From: Lachnospiraceae bacterium | GTDB taxonomy: Bacteria > Bacillota > Clostridia > Lachnospirales > Lachnospiraceae | Direction of reading: 5' to 3' | Length of the DNA stretch: 57,061 nucleotides | NCBI GenBank assembly: GCA_017476665.1 | Contig: JAFUZJ010000069.1 | Coordinates: 1-57,061, forward strand | Shown here: in pieces, positions 28,517 to 37,664 of the stretch | Layout: every line of letters begins with the position of its first letter | How positions within the stretch are numbered: the first letter of the stretch is position 1 | Notes under the pieces: model-generated | Told to the model about the DNA's origin: nothing | The model's database searches: none | The model's input: only the letters and a program-made list of their open reading frames with translations | Translations under genes and position numbers: made by a program

Positions 28517-29436
28517 TATTCCTGCCCCGCCTTTTTCTTCCCGGGTTTTCTGCCGCCGGAGGAATGCAGCGGATTCACCTTCCATGCCGCTGCCGCCATA
28601 AATACCAGCGAGAGCAGGATGATGCATATTGCAGACACAAACATCCACACCTTGCCCTGAGACAACAGATACGTTAACGGTCCCACCTCATCCAGATCAA
28701 AATTGGCTCCATTCAGCAGGCTCTCCCCTGTCATAATCTGTGTAAAATACTCCTCATAGAAAATGATGGGATTAAACAGCCAGAACACCATGGACTCTCC
28801 CATATAGTCATTTCCGTAGCTGCTGTATGCAAACAGTGCATGGATCAGGCTGGGAATAAATGTCCCGCCGAAAATGACAGCGTAAAACACAAAAGACAGG
28901 ATCACTGCAGCGATCGCCTTTCTGCACACGGAAGAACAGAAAATCCCAATACTCCCGGTAAAAAACGCCAGCATGATAATGGTCAGAATGAACGTGAACA
29001 GGTCAAACCAGCTCAAACCGCCCACCACAAAAGCAAGCGCCATGATAGGTGTGCTCGCCACCACAAAAAACAGGATTCGGATCACCGCGGAGGTCACCTT
29101 GCCAAGCACGATGGAAAACGGCGACATGCAGGTGGTCAGCATGATATCAAACGTCTGCCGCTCCTTTTCCCCTGAGATGGAACCTGCCGTCAGGATCGGC
29201 ACGATCAACATCACAATCCCAATCTGGGCGATCGCCACAACAGGAAATAAGTAAACCAGATAACTGTAGATATTGTTGCTGTAATAACTTCTGCTCTCTG
29301 CCTGTATAATCGACAATGCGATCAAAAATGCCACTGCCAGCAGCATTTCATACCCAAACAGGCCCCAACTGATCCGCATACTGCGGGCAGAAACCTGCAA
29401 ATCTTTTTTTATGATCGGATTTAATTTGATCTTCAC
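28516..29436 (-). CDS. ABC-2 type transporter permease
   Basis: 306 residues with six membrane helices, starting with a short cytoplasmic amphipathic stretch and containing the EKERQTFDIMLTTCMSPFSIVLGK segment (first twenty residues shown in part) typical of ABC-2 permeases. It starts with GTG at 29436, overlapping the ATPase stop as GTGA, so the two are translated together. It ends in a Lys/Gly-rich tail. With the ATPase it forms exporter 1; the GldG-like protein upstream probably joins this complex. Cargo is unknown; the lipid genes downstream make a lipid plausible. Confidence 0.88.
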   Translation of the reverse strand: MKIKLNPIIKKDLQVSARSMRISWGLFGYEMLLAVAFLIALSIIQAESRSYYSNNIYSYLVYLFPVVAIAQIGIVMLIVPILTAGSISGEKERQTFDIMLTTCMSPFSIVLGKVTSAVIRILFFVVASTPIMALAFVVGGLSWFDLFTFILTIIMLAFFTGSIGIFCSSVCRKAIAAVILSFVFYAVIFGGTFIPSLIHALFAYSSYGNDYMGESMVFWLFNPIIFYEEYFTQIMTGESLLNGANFDLDEVGPLTYLLSQGKVWMFVSAICIILLSLVFMAAAAWKVNPLHSSGGRKPGKKKAGQE

Positions 29437-30359
29437 TGCGCTCCACCTCCCGTCAACTGCATGAACAGAGACTCTAACGTTCCCGCCTCTCTGTAAAAAT
29501 CTGTCATGGTCACCTGGTTCTGTACCATATACTGGAGGAGCCGTCCGATCTGTTCCTCCGTTCCCTGATACCCCACCAGAATTTCATTTTCTCTCACCGA
29601 CTGGACCGTCACGCCCGCCTGCTCCTGCAGCAGCCGCACTGCGGGCTCCATCTCGGAGATCACACGGATATGCAGCTTCTGTCCGCCGCCGAAATGCTGC
29701 ATCACATCCTCGATCTTTCCTGCCGTGATCAACTGTCCCCGGTTCATGATGCCGATACTGTTACACATCTCGGAGAGCTCCGACAGGATATGGGAGCTGA
29801 TGATGATCGTCTTTCCCATGGAATGAAGATTTTTTAGGAGCTCCTTCATCTCCACCCTGGCTCTGGGGTCCAGCCCGGAGCTGGGCTCATCCAGGATCAG
29901 CAGCTTGGGATTGTGCAGCAGAGCCCTGGCCACACAAAGCCGCTGTTTCATCCCTCTGGAGAGGGTATCCACATAGAATTCTTTTTTGTCCGTGAGATTT
30001 ACCAGCTCCAGCAGATCGTCCGTGAGTTTCGCGATATCCCCGGAATCCATTCCGTACATGGAACCATACATGTCCATGTACTCCTTCACTTTCAGGTTGT
30101 CATACACGCCGAAGAAATCCGGCACGTATCCGATCATCCGCTTCATTTCCTTACTGCCCACCGGTGCGGAAGAATTACCGATCCGGACACTGCCGCCACT
30201 TGCTTTTAAAAGTCCGCACACGATCCGGATCGTCGTGGTCTTCCCTGCGCCGTTGGGACCCACAAAACCAAACAGATCCCCTTCCGGAATGTGGAGGGAG
30301 AGATGATTGACAGCCGTAAAGGAACCGTAATTTTTCGTCAGATCATTGATATATAACAT
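29433..30359 (-). CDS. ABC transporter ATP-binding protein (exporter 1)
   Basis: 308 residues. Walker A GPNGAGKT near 33-40, signature LSRGMKQR near 134-141, Walker B LLILDEPSSGLD near 153-164 and the switch His in ISSHIL. A C-terminal extension of about 90 residues is usual for ABC-2 ATPases. I chose the ATG at 30359, with GGAGGTG six bases before it, rather than the upstream frame to 30392. The gene starts 11 bases after the GldG-like gene and is coupled to the permease. Powers export by the neighbouring permease. Confidence 0.93.
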   Translation of the reverse strand: MLYINDLTKNYGSFTAVNHLSLHIPEGDLFGFVGPNGAGKTTTIRIVCGLLKASGGSVRIGNSSAPVGSKEMKRMIGYVPDFFGVYDNLKVKEYMDMYGSMYGMDSGDIAKLTDDLLELVNLTDKKEFYVDTLSRGMKQRLCVARALLHNPKLLILDEPSSGLDPRARVEMKELLKNLHSMGKTIIISSHILSELSEMCNSIGIMNRGQLITAGKIEDVMQHFGGGQKLHIRVISEMEPAVRLLQEQAGVTVQSVRENEILVGYQGTEEQIGRLLQYMVQNQVTMTDFYREAGTLESLFMQLTGGGAQ

Positions 30360-30370
30360 CCCGACACCTC

Positions 30371-32431
30371 CTATTCCACCGCGTAGAGACATTTGTAGGC
30401 TACCTCATAGCATTTGTCATCCACTACCTTGTCTCCGCTGTCTGTTACGCCTACCACGATCACTCTGTCCGGATCCTGATTCGAATACAGAGAGGCAATC
30501 GCCACGCCGATGGCGGAAAGCTGTCCAATCTGCTTATTGCTCCAATGCTTGTCATCATCATCCAGGCAGTCATACATAAATTGACTGGCGAGATTATAGC
30601 CGTTCAAATCCGCGTATATGGGGTTTGCCGTGCCGAGATCCGCCGTCTCCCCGTTTCTTAACTCTCCGTACACATAAGCGCTGCCGTCTGCAATCACGGC
30701 GTAATAAACAAAATCCTCGCCCGTTTCATTGGTCACCTGCCCGAATATCCTGCCGCCGTAATATCCCGAGCTGAAATAGGAGGAAGCTGCCGCGCTGGTC
30801 AGAATACTGTCACAGATGATCTTCCCGGAATTCTGATCCCGCCTGCTGTTCCGCTGTGCCCGGAAGAAGCAGTCCTCAAAACTGCTGCCCGGTCTGATGC
30901 CGAAATAATTGGCCCCTCCGGTCTTTCTCATATGATAGTAATAACTGCCTTCGTCGTCATTTGGGTCATAGCGATAGGAATAATTGTCCGAGACTCCGCT
31001 CACAAAATCATATCCTTCGGCAAGCTTTAAGTCCCACTCCCTATGATCCGCATCATAGCAATACAGGTAGGAAGTGTCCATGCCCCTCCCGGAGGTATTT
31101 TCCAGTGTCACGGAATACACTGAGGTATTCACCACCTTAAAACCCCGGCCCCCCAAAAAGACAAGCATGACGGCACAGAGCGTTGTCACAGGCACAAAAA
31201 CCCAGTATAATTCTTTCTTTTTTACAAATTTCAGGATCAGATACAGGATCGGTCCCACAAAGATCACATATAAAAAGATAATAAATTTCAAAAGCGTAAA
31301 ATTCAGCGCATTGCTGTTGTTGCCCCAGAACTTCATGATCCTGGTTAAATAACGCATGTTATCCGAATAATTATTGCTATCATACCGTACGGAAGCATAG
31401 TTATAGGCATCCAGGATCATATTGCGCATATAGGATTCCACAGTCCCATATCCATACTGGTACAGATCCGTCTGCCCCGAAAGCTGCGACAGTGCAAACG
31501 GCAATACCATGATAGCCCCATCTCCCTGGGAGCCCACCAACCCGCTCTCGCTGCTGTAATAGCTGGTGGAATATCTTTTTTGCACATCCTGCAATTCTGC
31601 TATGACAATCACCCAGTCCTCCTGCGCATTCTCCTGTACCGCGTATATGCTCCGACACTTCACGCCCAGGTAATCGCCGATCCCCGCAAGCACATCCGTG
31701 GCATAAGGGCCGGTGCCCACCATCAAAACACCGCCATTATAATTCCAGTCGGAAATGGCATCCCGTTCCTCCGCGGTCAGCACTCCGGTATTGTACTGAT
31801 CGATCACCAGATAATCCAACTCCTCCAGACCGTCCTTCAGATCTGTCTGGGTCATGTCTCTCAGCTTCACCGGATAGTTATTTCCATCCAGATAGAGTTC
31901 ATCTCCGCCCAGATCCAAATAGGTCAGCGCAGAAAAATCATCGCTCAGAATCCCCATATACAAATACTGGGAATCTTCTATCAGAAAACGGTCAAAGCTT
32001 CTCTCTGAAACCTTTTTCCCCTTTTTGTCCAACAGATAGACCTGCAGGCTTCCCTCCTGATTGGAATAGCGCAACATTTCCTCATCTTTTCCCACCCGGA
32101 CCGTATACTGTTTCCGGCTCCCCTGAGGCAGTGAAATCTCCGTGTCATATGCCGATAACATATAGCTTTGATACGGCGATTGTTTGGGCATCACTCTCAC
32201 GGTGCCATCCCAGTCCGGTCCGTTATTCTCAATGGTGATCTGAATGCTGAAACTGTCGCGATCCGATCCCACCAATTCCGCCTGAATACTGTAATACAGC
32301 GAATCCTGACTCTGTATGTCTTTGGCCTGCGATATCATGCCTCCCGCCAACAGCCCTATCCCGACCAACGCAGCCGTCATAAGCAGGAAAAATCCTACTG
32401 CCATTCCTCGTTTTGCGTTTCTAACCCTCAT
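30371..32431 (-). CDS. GldG-like large membrane protein of the ABC cluster
   Basis: 686 residues. An N-terminal helix (about 8-30) is followed by an extracytoplasmic beta region and a DUF4350/amidotransferase-like fold at about 180-280 (LDYLVIDQYNTG, GGVLMVGTGPYA), two helices near 380-430, and a further outer domain rich in Tyr, Ser and Gly. The layout recalls GldG-type proteins that sit beside ABC-2 exporters. The amidotransferase-like fold also occurs in the triple-VWA protein of the MoxR cluster. I chose the ATG at 32431, which has GGGAG six bases upstream. It lies between the two ABC systems. Function unknown. Confidence 0.75.
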   Translation of the reverse strand: MRVRNAKRGMAVGFFLLMTAALVGIGLLAGGMISQAKDIQSQDSLYYSIQAELVGSDRDSFSIQITIENNGPDWDGTVRVMPKQSPYQSYMLSAYDTEISLPQGSRKQYTVRVGKDEEMLRYSNQEGSLQVYLLDKKGKKVSERSFDRFLIEDSQYLYMGILSDDFSALTYLDLGGDELYLDGNNYPVKLRDMTQTDLKDGLEELDYLVIDQYNTGVLTAEERDAISDWNYNGGVLMVGTGPYATDVLAGIGDYLGVKCRSIYAVQENAQEDWVIVIAELQDVQKRYSTSYYSSESGLVGSQGDGAIMVLPFALSQLSGQTDLYQYGYGTVESYMRNMILDAYNYASVRYDSNNYSDNMRYLTRIMKFWGNNSNALNFTLLKFIIFLYVIFVGPILYLILKFVKKKELYWVFVPVTTLCAVMLVFLGGRGFKVVNTSVYSVTLENTSGRGMDTSYLYCYDADHREWDLKLAEGYDFVSGVSDNYSYRYDPNDDEGSYYYHMRKTGGANYFGIRPGSSFEDCFFRAQRNSRRDQNSGKIICDSILTSAAASSYFSSGYYGGRIFGQVTNETGEDFVYYAVIADGSAYVYGELRNGETADLGTANPIYADLNGYNLASQFMYDCLDDDDKHWSNKQIGQLSAIGVAIASLYSNQDPDRVIVVGVTDSGDKVVDDKCYEVAYKCLYAVE

Positions 32432-32477
32432 CGTTGTCTCCCAAACCTTTCCTCTAAAAACTTGCAAACTGATATTT

Positions 32478-34148
32478 CTATTCCATTTTGGATATATTTT
32501 CCACAATCTCATCCGAAGCGATCAACGCAACGCCCACAGAAGTTCCCATCAGTACAATGAACAGCACGATGTGATAGATTCCCATGGGCAGCTTCAGAAA
32601 TTCATACAGCCAGTATCCGATCCCTCCGACGATCACCACCGCGATCATCATCACCGCCATATTGAAAAAAGTATTGATGTTCCCACGCAGGGCACTGTAC
32701 TCGTCATCCCATGTCACATAAGGCGCCGTGCTGTCCAACCGCATGCCGATCGCAATAGAAAGCACATGTGCTGCCAGCATCAGGACAGCGAAAAACAGAC
32801 CGGTTCTTGCCGTGGCCCCCATATAATAGCAGACGATCCCATCTGTCAGGAGCAGAACAGGATAGGTGAACAGCAGGCTAACCGCGGCTTTTGCCCGGAT
32901 CTGGGTCCGATAGGACACCGGAATATATTTTAGCAGACTCAAATGCTGTCCTTCTCTTGTAAATGCTGTCGATGCAATGGAATTCATTGCCGTGGCAATA
33001 AATGCAATAGCGATCATCACCAAGGTCAGCAAAAATCCCGCGCGCTCTTTTCCCATACGGTACAGACGGATAAACTCCGCCATATTCCCCTGCTCCTTTG
33101 TGAAATGCAGCAGCAAAAAGGCGCCTGCCGGCCAGATCAGGTTCACATAAACACAATTGTTGGCGAACGCTTTCGTCCGAAGCAGCACATGGATTTCCTT
33201 TTTCAGACACGCCACAAACGGTGTATAGCGTCTGATCCGTTCATAATGGGTCTCCGCTTTTTTCACGGATCCCAGTGCCGCAGCCGTATAAAGTCCCTCC
33301 TGGTACCACAGTTTTCCCGCACAGTAGAGAATCAAGACCAATCCTGCGTTGGTCCCGAGATAAGCGGCCAAATATCCGACGCTTCCCCGTCCCACCGCCT
33401 CGGAAAGCCACGGCACCGGGAAAAAGAGCAGATTCAATGTCCGCAGGAACAGATCTCCCCCGCTTCCCAGGATTTCCACATAGGTCTCCACATTGATCTC
33501 TCCGATGCCCTTGATGGAAACCAGAAATAACGCCACGAAGGCCACCAGAAGCGCCGTGGACACCTGATCAAAAACTTTCCTGCTTCTCACATTTTTCAGA
33601 AATGCCATCAGGACCAGGCTGAACACGGTACAGTATACCATGGGAACCAGCGGGATCAACAGGGTTCCGGATATGGCCGCGATCACAGAGATCGGATCAA
33701 GCGCCGCTGCCCATCCCGCTTCTTCCGCCATAGCTATAAAGTATCCAATGAACACTGCCGCCAGCATAAAGCATTCCATCAGACTTTCCGCAATGTAGGC
33801 ATAAATGAATTTTGCCATCATCAGGTGATGTGCCGGGATCGGAAGCGTCACAAAGTGCTCCCTGTCGGATGAAAAAAACAGCACGCTGAAAATCACCCAG
33901 GTACCGAACACCATGGAGAACACCGACAGGATCTGCATGGCAAACAACATGCCGCCACCGGGATTTCCCGCCAGGATCAGCGCTTCCGTCATCACAAAAC
34001 AGCAAAATCCCACCACCACGCCGCAGGGAAACAGGATACCGAACACCGCCACCGCCGCAAGCACTCTGTACAAAGTGCGCTTCGGCAACATCATCTGCGT
34101 ATTTTTATATAAGATTTTGATCAAAGACCGGATTCCAGCCGGATTCAT
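32478..34148 (-). CDS. Large ABC-type permease (exporter 2)
   Basis: 556 residues with about twelve hydrophobic helices, two ABC-2-like halves in one chain. The segment RKVFDQVSTALL and the loop after helix 6 (YERIRRYTPFVACLKKEI) are typical of this long permease type in Firmicutes. GGAGG lies nine bases before the ATG and within the end of the ATPase gene, four bases upstream. With that ATPase it makes exporter 2. Substrate not evident. Confidence 0.85.
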   Translation of the reverse strand: MNPAGIRSLIKILYKNTQMMLPKRTLYRVLAAVAVFGILFPCGVVVGFCCFVMTEALILAGNPGGGMLFAMQILSVFSMVFGTWVIFSVLFFSSDREHFVTLPIPAHHLMMAKFIYAYIAESLMECFMLAAVFIGYFIAMAEEAGWAAALDPISVIAAISGTLLIPLVPMVYCTVFSLVLMAFLKNVRSRKVFDQVSTALLVAFVALFLVSIKGIGEINVETYVEILGSGGDLFLRTLNLLFFPVPWLSEAVGRGSVGYLAAYLGTNAGLVLILYCAGKLWYQEGLYTAAALGSVKKAETHYERIRRYTPFVACLKKEIHVLLRTKAFANNCVYVNLIWPAGAFLLLHFTKEQGNMAEFIRLYRMGKERAGFLLTLVMIAIAFIATAMNSIASTAFTREGQHLSLLKYIPVSYRTQIRAKAAVSLLFTYPVLLLTDGIVCYYMGATARTGLFFAVLMLAAHVLSIAIGMRLDSTAPYVTWDDEYSALRGNINTFFNMAVMMIAVVIVGGIGYWLYEFLKLPMGIYHIVLFIVLMGTSVGVALIASDEIVENISKME

Positions 34149-34152
34149 CTTT

Positions 34153-34887
34153 CTATTCCTCCCCTACATTGCCGCCTGTCATTTCAATGAAGATTGTCTC
34201 CAGACTCTTTCCGGGATGTGCCTCCTCCAGCTCCTGTATCGTACCCTGATACAAAAACTTTCCGTGATTGATGATGAGAATCCGATCACAGAGTTTCTCC
34301 GCCACCTCCAGTACATGGGTGGAAAAAAGCACCGCGTTTCCGTTGTCCGCATGTTTCCGCATCATCTGCTTCAGAGTGTAGGCAGCCGTGGGATCCAGCC
34401 CCGTCATAGGCTCGTCCAGTATCCACGCCGGCGGGTTATGTACCAGTGCCGCAATAATCATGGTCTTCTGGCGCATGCCGTGGGAATATTCCCGCATCGG
34501 CGTGCCCAGGGCATCCTCCATGCCGAAGCGCCCCACCAGCTCCTGTATTCTGTTCTTCCGATCCTCCACGGAAATGCCATACAGATCCGCAATGTAGTTG
34601 ATGTATTCCAATCCCGTCAACTGTAGCAGCACATCCGGGTCGTCCGCCACATAAGCAAAATTCTGCTTTGCCTGCACCGACTCTTTCACAATGTCGAACC
34701 CATGAATGGATGCTTTGCCCTCTTTGGGTTTCAGGATACCAGTGAGCATCTTGATGACGGTCGTCTTTCCCGCACCGTTCGGCCCTGCGAATCCTACGAT
34801 CTCTCCAGGCTTGATTTCAAACGAAAGATCGTCCACCGCCTTCGGTCCCTTTCCGTAAACCATAGATAAGTGTTCTGCTTTGATCAC
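34153..34887 (-). CDS. ABC transporter ATP-binding protein (exporter 2)
   Basis: 244 residues from a GTG start. Walker A GPNGAGKT near 37-44, signature YSHGMRQK near 133-140, Walker B WILDEPMTGLD near 153-163 and the switch His in FSTHVL. GTG at 34887 has GGAGG eight bases upstream; the ATG at 34938 would extend the protein through a terminator hairpin and is rejected. This is the first gene of the 13-gene operon. The T-tract of the terminator of the gene upstream runs straight into its ribosome site. Confidence 0.92.
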   Translation of the reverse strand: MIKAEHLSMVYGKGPKAVDDLSFEIKPGEIVGFAGPNGAGKTTVIKMLTGILKPKEGKASIHGFDIVKESVQAKQNFAYVADDPDVLLQLTGLEYINYIADLYGISVEDRKNRIQELVGRFGMEDALGTPMREYSHGMRQKTMIIAALVHNPPAWILDEPMTGLDPTAAYTLKQMMRKHADNGNAVLFSTHVLEVAEKLCDRILIINHGKFLYQGTIQELEEAHPGKSLETIFIEMTGGNVGEE

Positions 34888-34900
34888 CGAAAAATCCTCC

Positions 34901-34961
34901 AAAAAAGAGAAACCGTCCACCCCGGTCTGCCGACTCATTCACCGCAGACCGGACTGTACGG
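34901..34961 (-). terminator. Strong terminator/attenuator before the lipid-ABC operon
   Basis: On the minus strand a 9-bp perfect stem (34944-34952 with 34922-34930) is extended by a second 7-position stem with one mismatch (34955-34961 with 34913-34919), followed by TTTCTCTTTTTT at 34901-34912. It begins nine bases after the HerA-like stop. The T-tract touches the GGAGG of the next gene, so no promoter fits between; it could act as an attenuator. Confidence 0.8.
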
Positions 34962-34969
34962 ATCTCTGA

Positions 34970-36667
34970 TCATTTTTTAAATAATGTATTTAAAATTCCT
35001 CTCTTTAACACCTGCACGCCTGTATTGATCCCCGCATTGATCAGCTTATTCTCGATCTGCTTCTTTCTGCGCTCGCTCTCCTGCTCCTTCTTCTGCGCTT
35101 CCTTTTCCTTCTTCTTGCGGGCTTCTTCCTCCTCCCGCTCCAGCTTCTTGCGGGCAGCTTCCAATTCGCGTTCCTTCTGCTTCAAAGCAGCGGCTTCCTC
35201 CCGTTCTTTCTGCCGCTGTGCAGCCGCCTCCTCTTTCTCCTTCTGCTTCTGCGCTGCCGCTTCTTCCTTCTCCCGCTGTTTCTGCGCTGCCGCCTCCTCT
35301 TTCGCTTTCTGCGCCTCGAACTCCGCTTTCTCTTTCTCTAACTGTGCCCGCTCCGCCGCAAGCTTCGCTGCCTCCGCGTCCTTTTCAGCTTTATCGTTCA
35401 GCATTTCATAGGCGGAAATATTGTCCACCGCCTGGTCATACTTGCTCATGCCGTCTCTGGCCATCAGATTCTGTTTCGTCGCATCCTGGGCAGGTCCCAT
35501 CAAACTCTGCGGGCAGATGATGGAAGTCTTCTGTGCCATGGTGGGCACACCCTTCTCATCCAGAAAGGACGTCAACGCCTCACCCACGCCCAGCTCCATG
35601 ATCACATCTTCCGCCTTAAAATTTGGATTCGCGCGAAAAGACTGCGCCGCCACCTTCACCGCTTTCTGCTCCGAGGGCGTATAGGCGCGCAGTGCGTGCT
35701 GCACACGGTTAGACAGCTGTGCCAGCACCGTATCCGGAATATCGCTGGGACTCTGGGTCACAAAATAAATGCCCACGCCTTTGGAGCGCACAAGCTTTAC
35801 CACCTGCTCAATCTTCTGCACCAATACTTTCGGGGCGCCGGAAAACAGCATATGCGCCTCGTCAAAGAAAAACACCAGCTTCGGTTTGTCCAGATCTCCC
35901 GCCTCCGGCAGCTTCTCAAAGAGCTCCGCCATCATCCACAGCAGGAAACTCGCATACAGCGTGGGATTCTGCACCAGCTTCACGCAGTCCAGAATATTCA
36001 CCATGCCCTTGCCGTACACATCCGTGCGCATCCAGTCGAAGATATCCAGATCCGGCTCCCCAAAGAACAGATCGCCGCCCTGGGTCTCCAAGGGCAGCAA
36101 TGCCCGCACGATACCGCCCAACGACTGGGTAGACATATTTCCGTAGGACAATGTATACTCATCCTTGTGCTCTGCCACATAGTTGATGGTGGTGCGCAGA
36201 TCCTTTAAGTCGATCAGCAGAAGGCCTCTGTCATCCGCGATCTTAAAGATGATATTCAGCACGCCTTCCTGGGCCGGTGTCAGTCCCAGGATCCGGGACA
36301 GGATATCCGGTCCCATATCGGAGATCGTCGCCCGCACCGGATGTCCGCCCTCCTGGTAAATATCCCAGAAGCAGACCGGATACGCCTTGTAGGAAAACTC
36401 CTGACGGATGCCGAACTTATCAATCCGCTTCTCCATGCCGTCGGACTGTGCGCCGGGCTCCGCAAGCCCGGACACATCGCCCTTGATATCACACAAAAAT
36501 ACAGGCACTCCCGCATCGGAAAAAGACTCCGCCATCGCTTTCATGGTGATGGTCTTACCGGTACCGCTGGCACCGGCGATCAGACCGTGTCTGTTCGCCA
36601 TGTTCAGCTGCATACATACCCTTTCCCCATCCGCAAGTCCCATATAAATCTTACCGTCTGTATACAT
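34970..36667 (-). CDS. HerA-like DUF853 ATPase
   Basis: 565 residues. Walker A GASGTGKT at 32-39 and Walker B LVFFFDEAHML near 265-275, with the VTQSP sensor after it, place it in the DUF853 branch of HerA/FtsK-type ATPases. The C-terminal ~130 residues are a charged coiled coil of AAAQKQKEKEE-type repeats, then a short hydrophobic end. DUF853 proteins are common and uncharacterised; HerA relatives translocate DNA. GAGGAAG lies before the ATG. A terminator closes the gene, which separates it from the ABC-lipid operon unless there is read-through. Confidence 0.9.
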   Translation of the reverse strand: MYTDGKIYMGLADGERVCMQLNMANRHGLIAGASGTGKTITMKAMAESFSDAGVPVFLCDIKGDVSGLAEPGAQSDGMEKRIDKFGIRQEFSYKAYPVCFWDIYQEGGHPVRATISDMGPDILSRILGLTPAQEGVLNIIFKIADDRGLLLIDLKDLRTTINYVAEHKDEYTLSYGNMSTQSLGGIVRALLPLETQGGDLFFGEPDLDIFDWMRTDVYGKGMVNILDCVKLVQNPTLYASFLLWMMAELFEKLPEAGDLDKPKLVFFFDEAHMLFSGAPKVLVQKIEQVVKLVRSKGVGIYFVTQSPSDIPDTVLAQLSNRVQHALRAYTPSEQKAVKVAAQSFRANPNFKAEDVIMELGVGEALTSFLDEKGVPTMAQKTSIICPQSLMGPAQDATKQNLMARDGMSKYDQAVDNISAYEMLNDKAEKDAEAAKLAAERAQLEKEKAEFEAQKAKEEAAAQKQREKEEAAAQKQKEKEEAAAQRQKEREEAAALKQKERELEAARKKLEREEEEARKKKEKEAQKKEQESERRKKQIENKLINAGINTGVQVLKRGILNTLFKK

Positions 36668-36800
36668 TGCTTTTCTTCCTCACTTCTGCGCCAAGTCTGC
36701 TCCCCTGCTTTTTGACAGCTTTTCTGCGCTGATTATTTTATATAGCATAACTGCCGGCTTTGCTCTGACATTCGCATGCCATCACGTCCCATGGCACGTC

Positions 36801-37637
36801 TCATGCTTCATCGTATAACTTCTGAATAAAATCTCTCACCTGGATATTGTTCTCCGGCGTGGTATTCTCTAACGTCGCATGGATAAACGGTTTCCGCTCC
36901 TTCATAAACTTGATCACCGAGGTATAATCCATCTGCCCAAGTCCCGCGCCCACAGACACCAGCTTGTCATCCTCCACCACGAAATCCTTCAGATGCACCA
37001 TCGCCACATCCGCTCCCAACACATCGATCGCCTCGTCCACGATCGCCACCTGATCCTTGTAATTACAAATATCCAACAGGTTCACCGGATCTAAAATAAT
37101 CTGCAGATTCGGAGAACCGATCTCATCCAGCACTCTTCTGGCTCTCTTCGGATTACACACAATATGCTTCCACACCGGCTCAATGGCCATCACCACACCC
37201 ATCTGTTCCGCATACTTCACCACCGGACGCAGGTTCGCGATAAAGGTCTGAAGCGCCTCCTCCCCATGACACTCCGGCACATGGGTATAAGTTTCATTTG
37301 GTGCCCCTGTCTCCGTGCCGACCACACCACATCCCAGCCAGGACGCAAACCTTAGATGCGCCATATACCGATGGGTAATCTGCGCCAGTTTCTCCGGATT
37401 CGGATTTGCCAGATTTAAGTAGCACCCCAACACGGCAATATCCACATGGTTCTTCGCAAATACATTCTTGATATACATCGCAAGTCCCGGCGTCAACGCC
37501 TCATCCGTCGTCGGAAACTCACTGATCACCTTCGCCAACGCCAGATGTCCGCACTTGAACCCAAGTTCACTCACATCCGCGATCCTCTCCTCAAACGGGA
37601 GATTCTTTGTGTCATGCAATCTGATTCCTAACTGCAT
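36801..37637 (-). CDS. Sugar phosphate isomerase/epimerase-like TIM barrel
   Basis: 278 residues of the xylose-isomerase-like (AP endonuclease family 2) barrel: GFKCGHLAL, EPVWKHI, ILDPVNLLDI and MVHLKDFV supply the Glu, Asp and His metal ligands. Enzymes of this group isomerise or epimerise sugars; the exact reaction cannot be told. AAAGGAGG lies five bases before the ATG, 27 bases after the GH28 gene, so it is the last gene of the pectin-oligomer operon. A role on galacturonate-derived or unsaturated uronate products is inferred. Confidence 0.88.
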   Translation of the reverse strand: MQLGIRLHDTKNLPFEERIADVSELGFKCGHLALAKVISEFPTTDEALTPGLAMYIKNVFAKNHVDIAVLGCYLNLANPNPEKLAQITHRYMAHLRFASWLGCGVVGTETGAPNETYTHVPECHGEEALQTFIANLRPVVKYAEQMGVVMAIEPVWKHIVCNPKRARRVLDEIGSPNLQIILDPVNLLDICNYKDQVAIVDEAIDVLGADVAMVHLKDFVVEDDKLVSVGAGLGQMDYTSVIKFMKERKPFIHATLENTTPENNIQVRDFIQKLYDEA

Positions 37638-37664
37638 ATCTGCCTCCTTTAAATTGCCCCATTC

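Noticed and set aside
34888-34938. Longer N-terminus for the exporter 2 ATPase from the ATG at 34938
   Set aside because: It would run through the terminator hairpin and skip a clear GGAGG-GTG start.
36711-36735. TTGACA on the plus strand upstream of HerA-like gene
   Set aside because: No good -10 at 16-18 bases and no plus-strand gene follows.
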